In this document: piece by piece, positions 1 through 6,406 of the stretch
Layout of the letters: every line of letters starts with the position of its first letter
How positions within the stretch are numbered: the stretch's first letter is position 1
Source of the DNA: Gammaproteobacteria bacterium
GTDB lineage: Bacteria; Pseudomonadota; Gammaproteobacteria; Pseudomonadales; Alcanivoracaceae
Direction: 5' to 3'
NCBI GenBank assembly: GCA_018067045.1
Contig: JAGPVL010000035.1
Coordinates: forward strand, 1 to 64,000
Length of the DNA: 64,000 bases
Program-made: the position numbers and the translations under genes
The notes under the pieces: model-generated
What the model was told of the DNA's origin: nothing
What the model saw: only the letters and a program-made list of their open reading frames with translations
The model's database searches: none

Positions 1-58
1 AACTACCAGATATGTGCGCTGAGTAAACGCTACAGGATGACTGGCCTTTCCGTGGCAC
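1..58 (-). CDS. Partial cassette mini-protein, HISGS family
   Basis: GTG-initiated frame at 58, open to the left edge of the window (19 codons visible). It has the same N-terminal pattern as the frames starting at 621 and 905: VPRKGQS, a Cys-Ser-Val-Tyr-Ser stretch, then HISGS. It lies at the 5' end of its cassette, about 50 nt after the recombination point at 109/110. Function unknown. The call rests on conservation with the sister cassettes; the start codon is inferred. Confidence 0.4.
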   Translation of the reverse strand, partial: MPRKGQSSCSVYSAHISGS

Positions 59-110
59 TGACTTTCAAATTACTGCTTACCTAAACCGCCATGAGGCATT
101 GGCGCATAAC
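1..110 (-). repeat. Cassette 5' shared block, copy at left edge
   Basis: Nearly identical to 551-673 and 835-957, and continues past the left edge. On the minus strand it is the first ~110 bp of a cassette: TTATGC core, ~50-nt leader, then the GTG-initiated HISGS frame. Confidence 0.85.
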
Positions 111-159
111 GCCTAAATCAGCCGCCGCGTCAGCGGTCGGATGCATTTACTGGTTAATT
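104..159 (-). other. attC recombination site 1
   Basis: 56 bp between GCATAAC (104-110) and GTTAATT (153-159). Folding pairs TAAAT-CAGCCG with TAAATGCATCCGA, leaving an extra G and an extra A unpaired on the minus-strand 5' arm. This is the usual attC layout of R box, spacer, then L box with bulged bases. The R'' box is degenerate (AATTAAC). Confidence 0.75.
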
Positions 160-177
160 GGCGACGCGATAACACAA

Positions 178-390
178 CTACTGGTACTGTGTGAGCGAAG
201 CGAACCAACCTGAATTTATGGCACCCGCAAGAATGCTGACCTTGCACTTGCCGCCAAACTTGATTGTGGCGACCCGCAACGAACGGGTAAAACTACCACA
301 ACAAACAAACTCTCTAACGGCACCAAGAACGAAACTACCGGATATGTGCTCCGGCACGAAGCTTGATACTGAACGGCCAACTATTGGCAC
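178..390 (-). CDS. Cassette-encoded hypothetical protein, diverged HISGS family
   Basis: 70-residue frame starting at GTG 390 and stopping 19 bp before attC 1. Its N-terminus aligns with the sister cassettes: VP at the start, HISGSF at residues 16-21 followed by xLG. The rest (a Cys-Cys pair, then a basic stretch) is unrelated to them. The alternative frame open in the other cassettes is broken here by a TAG, which favours the GTG frame as the real one. No known domain is recognised. It is the only gene candidate in its ~333-bp cassette. Confidence 0.45.
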   Translation of the reverse strand: MPIVGRSVSSFVPEHISGSFVLGAVREFVCCGSFTRSLRVATIKFGGKCKVSILAGAINSGWFASLTQYQ

Positions 391-443
391 TGACTCTGAC
401 GTGCTAAAACCTTAGAACAGATAAAAATGCAGAGACATTTAAC
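332..443 (-). repeat. Cassette 5' shared block, diverged copy
   Basis: Recognisable but diverged version of the shared block. It keeps the GATATGTGC and GGCACTGACT segments and their spacing, and ends at an RYYYAAC core (437-443). The cassette-start core is GTTAAAT rather than GTTATGC. Confidence 0.6.
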
Positions 444-492
444 GCCAAAATCAGCCGCCGTGTTAACGGTCGGCTGCATTTACTGGTTATGA
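437..492 (-). other. attC recombination site 2
   Basis: 56 bp from ATTTAAC (437-443) to GTTATGA (486-492). The arms pair as AAAAT-CAGCCG-CCG with AAATGCAGCCGACCG, giving two unpaired bases (G and A) on the minus-strand 5' arm as in standard attC sites. The centre holds the self-complementary GTTAAC. Confidence 0.8.
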
Positions 493-621
493 CGACAATA
501 CGATGCTGCCAATGGCAAATGCCACGCAACAACGATGACGCCAATGATTGCCACCAAGAAAGAAACTACCAGATATGTGCGTTGAGTAAACGCTACAGAA
601 TGACCGGCCTTTCCGTGGCAC
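487..621 (-). CDS. Cassette mini-protein, HISGS family (44 aa)
   Basis: GTG start at 621. The TAA stop at 489-487 lies inside the R'' box of attC 2, a common arrangement in cassettes. The first ~23 residues match the frames at 905 and 58 almost exactly (VPRKGRS, then HISGSFFLGG), while the C-terminus is cassette-specific and Cys-containing (RHRCC). Spacing from cassette start to GTG is ~50 nt, with a GAAAG a few bases upstream as a weak ribosome-binding site. No homologous family is recognised. A second overlapping frame encodes a hydrophobic run (TYLVVSFLV) but has no start codon near its 5' end. Confidence 0.5.
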   Translation of the reverse strand: MPRKGRSFCSVYSTHISGSFFLGGNHWRHRCCVAFAIGSIVLSS

Positions 622-673
622 TGACTTTCAAGTTACTGCTTACCTAAACCGCCATGATGCATTGGCGCATAAC
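551..673 (-). repeat. Cassette 5' shared block, middle copy
   Basis: 123 bp differing from 835-957 at about five positions. It begins exactly at the attC 3 recombination core (GCATAAC 667-673) and ends within the mini-protein frame, after which the cassettes diverge. Confidence 0.9.
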
Positions 674-777
674 GCCTGAAGCACGCGCCCAGTACCGGAG
701 CCTGGGTTTTGTGCGAGTATTTTTCCGCACAAAATTCAGGCGGAGTGTATTGGGTCGCGTGCCTTCACTTGTTATGG
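667..777 (-). other. attC recombination site 3
   Basis: 111 bp from GCATAAC (667-673) to GTTATGG (771-777). The arms pair as TGAAG-CACGCG-CCC with TGAAGGCACGCGACCC, again with G and A unpaired on the minus-strand 5' arm. The longer centre contains a second imperfect hairpin (TTTTGTGCG near 708-717 with CGCACAAAA at 727-735). Confidence 0.85.
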
Positions 778-905
778 CGACAATTTACGCTGCTTGTGGC
801 ACCCACACAGCAACAGCGATGACGCCAAACATGACCACCAAGAAAGAAACTACCAGATATGTGCGCTGAGTAAACGCTACAGAATGACTGGCCTTTCCGT
901 GGCAC
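765..905 (-). CDS. Cassette mini-protein, HISGS family (46 aa)
   Basis: GTG start at 905, TGA stop at 767-765 inside attC 3. N-terminus VPRKGQS then HISGSFFLGG as in its sister at 621; the C-terminal half is Cys-rich (RHRCCC) and differs. The overlapping second frame would give a hydrophobic peptide starting at an internal ATG (MFGVIAVAVWV). Which frame is used is unproven; the GTG frame is preferred because the diverged cassette at 178-390 keeps it and breaks the other. Confidence 0.5.
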   Translation of the reverse strand: MPRKGQSFCSVYSAHISGSFFLGGHVWRHRCCCVGATSSVNCRHNK

Positions 906-957
906 TGACTTTCAAATTATTGCTTACCTAAACCGCCATGAGGCATTGGCGCATAAC
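835..957 (-). repeat. Cassette 5' shared block, right copy
   Basis: 123-bp copy matching 551-673 at about 95% by eye. It starts at the attC 4 core (GCATAAC 951-957). Because it begins exactly at the recombination point, it behaves as a cassette leader or shared gene start rather than as an inserted repeat. Confidence 0.9.
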
Positions 958-1025
958 GCCGCAAACAGCGGCGAGCGTACGCGAGTCCGGCGGCGCCAGC
1001 CGCGAACTGCTTTGCCTTGTTATGT
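951..1025 (-). other. attC recombination site 4
   Basis: 75 bp from GCATAAC (951-957) to GTTATGT (1019-1025). Arms pair as GCAAA-CAG with GCAAAGCAG, an extra G being unpaired on the minus-strand 5' arm. On the minus strand it reads CATAACAAGG...GGCGTTATGC, very close to the textbook attC ends. The centre is GC-rich and self-complementary (GGCGCC). Confidence 0.85.
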
Positions 1026-1259
1026 TTTTTGATTGCCGGATACGCTGTTTGATATCCAGTAACCGAAGGCAATTTCACCAACGGCCATTGCGCCGTACAC
1101 AGCTCCAAACATGAAAGAAGAGCCAACAAACGCGATCACGACTAAGGCTAGAAAGCCAATGACAATGTTCTTTGTATTACTACTTTCGTCAAACTTTACT
1201 GACAGCAAGAATCCCGCAACCAAACCGATAACAATACCTGCAATTATTCTTTCCAGCAT
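1020..1259 (-). CDS. Cassette-encoded small membrane protein
   Basis: 79 residues. Starts at ATG 1259 behind GAGGGG (about 8 bp spacing); its TAA stop (1022-1020) lies in the attC 4 R'' box, the typical integron cassette layout. Two or three hydrophobic segments are visible: residues 4-20 (IIAGIVIGLVAGFLLSV), 31-52 (NIVIGFLALVV onward) and a weaker one at 53-70. This suggests an inner-membrane protein resembling small DUF-type membrane proteins, but no family is recognised. It is the rightmost and therefore presumably first-transcribed cassette, and the only one here lacking the shared 5' block. Confidence 0.7.
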   Translation of the reverse strand: MLERIIAGIVIGLVAGFLLSVKFDESSNTKNIVIGFLALVVIAFVGSSFMFGAVYGAMAVGEIAFGYWISNSVSGNQKT

Positions 1260-1316
1260 TCAATCCACCCCTCAAAAATTACAAACCCCAGCCTATAAAT
1301 TACTGCTTATTGGACA

Positions 1317-1323
1317 ACATAAC
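1317..1323 (-). other. Possible cassette-array boundary core (attI-like or attC end)
   Basis: ACATAAC on the plus strand (GTTATGT on the minus strand) sits 58 bp upstream of the first cassette ORF. It fits the GTTRRRY-type core expected at the 5' boundary of a first cassette. No paired R''/L'' partner is visible to its right, so it is not a complete attC; it may be a remnant attI. Confidence 0.4.
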
Positions 1324-1329
1324 AGTGTA

Positions 1330-1591
1330 TTCAACGACAAATGACTTATATCATGCTGTCGTATATCCCCAGAGTCTATTATTAATAAACGCCGCAATCT
1401 CTTTTATTTACAACACCTTACCAGTAACATCAAAACGCAATCACCCAGACTTTTGCGACAATTGTCGTATATCTCGTGTTTTTATTTGGGTTTTGTTTTG
1501 GTTGACATATCACGACAAAATCTCTGCAGGCCGCATCATTCGGGCGTTTTGGCTTTTCTGCAAAATGGGATATAAGTCATTTGTCGTTGAA
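1330..1591. repeat. 262-bp element with 23-bp perfect inverted ends
   Basis: 1330-1352 is the exact reverse complement of 1569-1591. Inside, the motif TGTCGT/ACGACA recurs (near 1335, 1357, 1457-1468, 1508, 1582), including a perfect 12-bp palindrome at 1456-1467 and a repeated TGTCGTATATC (1357, 1463). The region is AT-rich, unlike the flanking core. No target-site duplication is seen and no convincing gene lies inside. It could be a MITE-like element, a recombinase or regulator target, or a remnant attI/intI region. Confidence 0.6.
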
Positions 1592-1811
1592 CTCCGGGTT
1601 TTTTATTTATTCGTTCAAACATGAGAGCGGGGCTGGCGCGGGCTCGGGCGGTGAAAAGGTCTGCCTAGAGGTGTAGACAGAGCAGCAATATGGCGAGCGT
1701 TCGGAGGTCGTCTTTCCAGAACTGGCGCTTGGCTGTATTCACACGCCGGTAGGGCTGCGTTACGGACGAGCAACGAGAAACCCACATCGTTTGCGTAAAA
1801 CTTGCGTGCAT
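1592..1811. other. Intergenic stretch, nothing recognised
   Basis: Between the inverted-repeat element and the terminator. GC-rich near 1620-1660. Short frames exist on both strands but have no convincing start, composition or family. No tRNA or ncRNA fold was recognised by eye. Confidence 0.5.
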
Positions 1812-1839
1812 AAAAAAAGGGCCTTTCGGCCCTTTTTTT
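1812..1839. terminator. Bidirectional rho-independent terminator
   Basis: GGGCC-TTTC-GGCCC stem flanked by A7 and T7, extended by a further GTGCAT/ATGCAC pairing. It lies 46 bp after the SCP2 gene stop (minus strand) and separates the core genes from the accessory end. Confidence 0.9.
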
Positions 1840-1884
1840 ATGCACATCAATTATCTGCAAGTCAGCTGCATTTATGCAGCGCTC

Positions 1885-2274
1885 TTATGCAGTAACTTCC
1901 TTGATCTGCTGCTGCAACGCCATTTGCGATGCAGTTGGCTGTGCGGTTTGCAGCGCCATCAACTTGCTCATATCGCCTTCGATGCGAATCTGGCCAGTCA
2001 TGAAGCCTTGCATGCCTGCAGATTGGTCGCCTTCGATGAAAATGCGCTTCGCTAAATCAGCTGGCAAAATCATGGTGGTTGCGCCATCAGCATTGTGGCC
2101 GCGCTCAATCATGCCTGAAACCAACGCCATTTCGGTGTCGCCGTTAGGGCCGCCGTTTACGGTAATGTTGATCACAAGATCGGCCAAGGCAGCTGGAGCC
2201 TCAACGTCGCCAGCGGCGGTGCGCAGTTCTTCTACTTTGGCAAACCACTCGTCAGTCAAAAATTCTAAGCTCAT
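1885..2274 (-). CDS. SCP2 sterol-binding domain protein
   Basis: 129 residues, a single SCP2-type lipid-binding domain (small alpha/beta fold with a hydrophobic tunnel), probably cytoplasmic. Visible features: amphipathic N-terminal helix (residues 1-20), strand-rich centre with an NGGPNGDTEMALV segment, and a C-terminal hydrophobic stretch around GFMTGQIRIEGDMSKLMALQ, typical of the family end. The start is MSLEF behind GGAGAG; an upstream in-frame ATG (2334) has no ribosome-binding site. It follows the PII gene with a 150-bp gap. Ligand unknown; bacterial stand-alone SCP2 proteins are linked to lipid or sterol handling. Confidence 0.85.
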   Translation of the reverse strand: MSLEFLTDEWFAKVEELRTAAGDVEAPAALADLVINITVNGGPNGDTEMALVSGMIERGHNADGATTMILPADLAKRIFIEGDQSAGMQGFMTGQIRIEGDMSKLMALQTAQPTASQMALQQQIKEVTA

Positions 2275-2424
2275 TCGGTCTCTCCAGTTATATGTATTGG
2301 CCCGTACACCCAGTATTCCAATCACCCGAAACATTCAAACGAGCGTTCTAAGGGGTTGCTGTACCTTAATAGAAAGCGCCAAACCAAGGCAAGACCCGTA
2401 TGCCCAGCGATTTGAGCCAAAAGG

Positions 2425-2766
<342 letters not shown>

Positions 2767-3001
2767 TCAAACTCTCCAGCAACTCGCTGTTGTCTCATTT
2801 CAGTACGCTCGACCAGCGCTCTCTAAAGAGCCATGTTCGTACTGTGCCCAAAATACCGTGCCAATACGTTCTGTCTTCATCCTGCCGGGCCAATGCCCCC
2901 TGAGGTGCACAGGCCAAGCGCTTAAACCCAGTTCCTGCAATCCTGCCGCCAAGTTTCACACATTCAACCCGCCAGCCATATAGTGGCCGACAGATAAAAG
3001 A

Positions 3002-3886
3002 CTAGTGCAGATAGTTAAACATCTTACGACGGTAAGCACTGGCCAACGGATCACCCTTTGGCAGGCAATCAAACACTTTCAAGAGTGCGGCCTGAGCAGC
3101 ACCATCTCGATAGTCTCTGAAGTCCTTCAGCAACTGGATCAACGCTTGCAGCGCCACCTCAAACTGGCCCGCCGCCGCCGCGCGCAAGCCATAGGCGTGC
3201 AAGTCTTCTGGGGTTGGCATCGCCGCGATCTTCGCGGCTAATTCAAGCAATGACGCCGCTGGCTGATCTTTCACTTCTTCAAGCAGTGCAAACCGATTAC
3301 GGAATGGTCGTAGCTCTGCGACGTCTTCGAGAACCTCTGCCAGTAAAGACTGCCCTTCATCAAGGCGCCCTTCACCGAGCAAATATTCGACTAACGCCGC
3401 ACGAAATAAATGCTTGTCTGGTTCTTGGACAATCGCTTGGCGCAGAGCCTGCTCCGCCTGCTCGCCCTGCCCCTGCTCAATGGCTAACTGAACTTGCTCT
3501 AGGAAGCCCGCCAGCTGCTCTTCTTCGCTTGGCAATGTTGCCACCGTCGACGCAAACCATTGTTGCAGAGACGCTTCCGTTTGCGGGCCATTGAGCTCGC
3601 CCGCTAGCTGGCCTTGATGCACCAACTTTAGCGCTGGCAGGCCCTGAACGCCGAACTGAACCGCTATTGGCTGCTGCTCATCCACATTAACTCGCGCGAC
3701 CACCACGGCGTTGGCTTGCTCTCTAGGCAGACGCTGCAACAGCGACATCAATTGCAGGCTCGGCTCGGAGCCTTGCGACCAGAATGCAAAGATGACCGGC
3801 TTCTGCATAGACTGCGAAACCACCGACTGAACATTCCCTGCCACGACATCTACAATGTTGCTTTCTACAATACCGCTGTCTAACAC
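3002..3886 (-). CDS. cnoX: Thioredoxin-TPR co-chaperone CnoX (YbbN)
   Basis: 294 residues, close to E. coli CnoX (284). An N-terminal thioredoxin fold (about 1-115) has the active-site segment FWSQGSEPS, so both catalytic cysteines are missing. A helical TPR region (about 120-294) ends with the family tail GDPLASAYRRKMFNYL. CnoX acts as a redox-linked holdase that hands clients to GroEL and DnaK; E. coli CnoX also lacks a CxxC motif. Start chosen at GTG 3886, which has GGGAGAG upstream; a TTG seven codons earlier is less likely. Single gene with its own flanks. Confidence 0.88.
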   Translation of the reverse strand: MLDSGIVESNIVDVVAGNVQSVVSQSMQKPVIFAFWSQGSEPSLQLMSLLQRLPREQANAVVVARVNVDEQQPIAVQFGVQGLPALKLVHQGQLAGELNGPQTEASLQQWFASTVATLPSEEEQLAGFLEQVQLAIEQGQGEQAEQALRQAIVQEPDKHLFRAALVEYLLGEGRLDEGQSLLAEVLEDVAELRPFRNRFALLEEVKDQPAASLLELAAKIAAMPTPEDLHAYGLRAAAAGQFEVALQALIQLLKDFRDYRDGAAQAALLKVFDCLPKGDPLASAYRRKMFNYLH

Positions 3887-4039
3887 CCTAGCTCTCCCAC
3901 TCTGCAAACACTTCTGCGGACACTTCTACAGAAACGGTCATTCACACTCACCACATTCGACGCGAGCCATTATGCCCGCGAGCATTATTGCCGCGAGAGT
4001 GTAACGCTTCCTGCGGCATTCCCCCACCAATAGATAGCA

Positions 4040-4065
4040 AGAACCCGCACTGCAGTGCGGGTTCT
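4040..4065. terminator. Perfect palindromic hairpin, probable terminator
   Basis: A 26-bp perfect palindrome centred on ACTGCAGT, rich in GC. It lies 40 bp after the end of the lytic transglycosylase gene. It lacks a T tract, so it may be an attenuating or RNA-stabilising hairpin rather than a full terminator. Confidence 0.55.
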
Positions 4066-4105
4066 ACGAAGCCAAAATGGGAGTCGTTACGAGAAACGCA
4101 TCATG

Positions 4106-6226
4106 TTAATCAACGCTGCCTGCGTTGGCATCTAGGTAGCCGACGTAGCGATCACGAATGTCTCGCACATACGCCACCGGTTCAGCACCACGCACGTAGC
4201 CGTACTGCGCTTTGCGAGAATACTGTGGCTGCGACAACAGCAACATGGCCTGCTCGACATTGCCAAACCAACGGTTAGGGTCTTTGCCCAACTGGCCGGC
4301 CAGGCGACGCGCGTCGTGTACATGCCCATGCCCCGCGTTGTACGCGGCAAGGGTAAAGTAGATGCGCTCTTCAAGGGGCAGGCTGTCGGGAAAACGTTGT
4401 TTTAGCCATTCCATAAACTGGATGCTTGCTTCGATATTTTCTTCCGGAGGACGAACATCCTGAAAACCAAACTGCGCCCCCGTACGCGGCATCATTTGCA
4501 TCAAGCCCAAGGCTCCAGCGTACGATCTTGCTTTCGGATCAAAGCGACTTTCTTGATACATCTGCGCCGTTAGCAAGCGCCAATCATAATCACCGACGCT
4601 GGCGTATTCCCGCACCATCTCGTCATAGGGTGAAATCGCTTTGCCCGCGACAACACGCTCTTCACGATACTTGGCAATTGATTTGGGCTCGGAAAAGTAG
4701 CGATTAAAATAAATATTGTAGTGCAGACCGCGATACGCTTTACGAATAAAGGTATTCATTGCGGCCAGCAGCTCCTGCTGCTCGGGCCGCACAACCCAGC
4801 CGATATCTTTGTCCTCGGCCAGATCATAAACAATGCGAATATCCGTTCTAAAGGTTGTTTCCATCGCGGCCAAATGACTATCAACTAATGTGTAGTCATA
4901 TAAGCCGTCGGCGACGTCCGCCATAATCATTTCAGAGGTTGCGCCCGGCACCGGTTGAATGTCGACATGAATGCCGCGCTCTTGGAGCGCAAGCAACGTC
5001 TCCATGTAACTGTGCTCAGGATTCACGGCAACGGTTTTGCCGTTCAGAGCAGATAGGTCGGCAAACTCTTCCGCCCCTTCCGCGCCAATCACTTGTTCGG
5101 AAACACGTAAATAGCGTCGGCTAAACGTCCAACCATTTTGCACACGCTCGGGAGTCCGTGTCACCGCGCCCGCGATGACGTCGCCGTAGCCCTGTTCAAG
5201 CGCCTCATACATCGATTCGGGACCATCCCGCACGACTACTCTCACGCGTAATTTATGCTTCTTGGCAAACTCATTCACCAGCTCATAATCGAAGCCCATC
5301 AGCTCGCCACGCCATAGGAAGTAACTCGCCGGGTTATTGGTCGTGATCACGCGCAGCGCGCCGGACTGTTTGATGTTCGCCCAATTCCGCTTAACCCGCG
5401 TATCCCGCGATGCGACAACACGCGTGCTAATAAGATACTCATTGAGCGCTTCGCGCAGATCAGCGCTGCCTTCACGCACCGCCCAAGCGATATCACGGTC
5501 TGCTCGCAGAAGTGGGCCAATGGCCGTTCCGGGCACCAACGGCACTAACGCCTCTGCTACATCGGCGTCCAGTACGGTGGCTTGATAGGTGCCAGCGGCA
5601 ACCCCTTCGAGCATTGCCCAATCGGAGGTACTGCCCGGCACCAGCTCGCGGCTTAAGGCAGACTGCTCGCCAACAAGACCTGTCAGGGTCTCATCCCAAG
5701 ATGTGCCTTCTGGCACGGTCACTTTCAATGCACCGAGTTCATCCAAGCTCTTGTCGCCGTTCTCATCGGCAACAATCAGGACTTCGTCAACCACCAACAG
5801 CGGCACCGTGAACGCCACCCGCTGCTCGCGCGCATCCGTGCGGGTCATGTTGGTCACGGCAATATCGCCCTGGCCGCTCTCTAGCGCATCCAACAGCTGG
5901 GCAAAGTCATCAACCCAGATCCACTCCACGGCGAGCCCCTGAGCTTCAACAAACTGCTCCGCCACCTCGTAGTAGCTTTGCAACGGAAAGCCGTCGCGCG
6001 GTAAGGCGGTATATTCATTGGAGCGCGGCGCCAGCAACCGCACGATGCCCCGCTCCCGCAGGTCGTCTAGGTCGCCGGTTTCACGATAGTTCTGGAAACC
6101 ATCCGTCGAGGGTTCCCCGCTTTGAGAGGAGCTAGGAGGATCTCCACAGGCGCCCAGCAGAACAGCGAGGAAGAAAAGTGTGGTGGTCTGAATGAGAACG
6201 CGTTTTAGCTGTGTCATATGACCCAT
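4106..6226 (-). CDS. MltF-like lytic transglycosylase lipoprotein with two solute-binding domains
   Basis: About 706 residues. A lipoprotein signal ends at LLGAC, so it should be anchored in the envelope. Two tandem SBP_bac_3 domains follow: the first around residues 45-270 (DLRERGIVRLLAPRSN start), the second around 285-510 (KQSGALRVITTNNPASY start). A C-terminal SLT family 1 domain (about 545-690) has the catalytic Glu in AQMYQESRFDP, GALGLMQMMP, and AAYNAGHGHV. E. coli MltF has only one binding domain and is 518 residues. MltF-type enzymes cleave peptidoglycan glycan strands to anhydro-muropeptides, and the binding domain modulates them. Start uncertain: ATG 6226 or 6217; the TTG at 6253 is unlikely. 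Stands alone, 180 bp from the AraC-type gene. Confidence 0.87.
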   Translation of the reverse strand: MGHMTQLKRVLIQTTTLFFLAVLLGACGDPPSSSQSGEPSTDGFQNYRETGDLDDLRERGIVRLLAPRSNEYTALPRDGFPLQSYYEVAEQFVEAQGLAVEWIWVDDFAQLLDALESGQGDIAVTNMTRTDAREQRVAFTVPLLVVDEVLIVADENGDKSLDELGALKVTVPEGTSWDETLTGLVGEQSALSRELVPGSTSDWAMLEGVAAGTYQATVLDADVAEALVPLVPGTAIGPLLRADRDIAWAVREGSADLREALNEYLISTRVVASRDTRVKRNWANIKQSGALRVITTNNPASYFLWRGELMGFDYELVNEFAKKHKLRVRVVVRDGPESMYEALEQGYGDVIAGAVTRTPERVQNGWTFSRRYLRVSEQVIGAEGAEEFADLSALNGKTVAVNPEHSYMETLLALQERGIHVDIQPVPGATSEMIMADVADGLYDYTLVDSHLAAMETTFRTDIRIVYDLAEDKDIGWVVRPEQQELLAAMNTFIRKAYRGLHYNIYFNRYFSEPKSIAKYREERVVAGKAISPYDEMVREYASVGDYDWRLLTAQMYQESRFDPKARSYAGALGLMQMMPRTGAQFGFQDVRPPEENIEASIQFMEWLKQRFPDSLPLEERIYFTLAAYNAGHGHVHDARRLAGQLGKDPNRWFGNVEQAMLLLSQPQYSRKAQYGYVRGAEPVAYVRDIRDRYVGYLDANAGSVD

Positions 6227-6406
6227 GCTGATTCGCTCTACGCGAGAATGCAATCACTGCGCGCCGAACGTCACCAGAACAGCGCATGAAGGGCTGTACC
6301 GACGATAAAATGCAGGGCAGTGGAGGGGGCGAGGCGTCTAAGAGTGGCAGAGCGTATTACGGGAAGAACTTAGGGCGATGCTGCGAGGTGCTGTTTACGG
6401 CACTCT

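Larger units (their letters stand above)
1..1323 (-). mobile_element. Integron-type gene cassette array (integrase not present)
   Basis: The array reads right to left. Four attC sites (951-1025, 667-777, 437-492, 104-159) divide it into cassettes of about 957-1322, 673-956, 443-672, 110-442 and one running off the left edge. Orientation is set by three things on the minus strand: R'' boxes followed by AA or CA (TAACAA/TAACCA), R' boxes GCGTTATGC or GCGTTAAAT, and unpaired extra bases (a G, then an A about 8 nt on in three sites) all on the 5' arm. The likely ORFs also run on the minus strand and end at or inside the attC sites. The right boundary is a GTTATGT-like core at 1317-1323. No integrase gene lies between there and the core genes, so within the window this is a CALIN-like cluster; an integrase outside the window cannot be excluded. 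Confidence 0.85.

Noticed and set aside
654-869. 71-codon plus-strand ORF across attC 3
   Set aside because: Runs straight through a recombination site against the cassette orientation.
1-957. Repeated blocks as a CRISPR array
   Set aside because: Units are long (>110 bp), few and irregularly spaced, with attC structure between them.
1355-1372. LexA-like box near CTGTCGTATATCCCCAG
   Set aside because: Spacing between CTG and CAG is 11, not 10, and the flanks do not match.
1310-1624. 104-codon plus-strand ORF in the inverted-repeat element
   Set aside because: Spans the whole inverted-repeat element including both ends, has an odd Phe/Tyr/Leu-rich composition, and no integrase or other motif.
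1615-1860. Minus-strand ORFs at 1615-1860
   Set aside because: Run through the terminator hairpin; no start signal or motif.
2840-2880. Sigma-54 promoter upstream of the PII gene
   Set aside because: TTGGCACG is present on the minus strand but the matching GC element is at the wrong distance.
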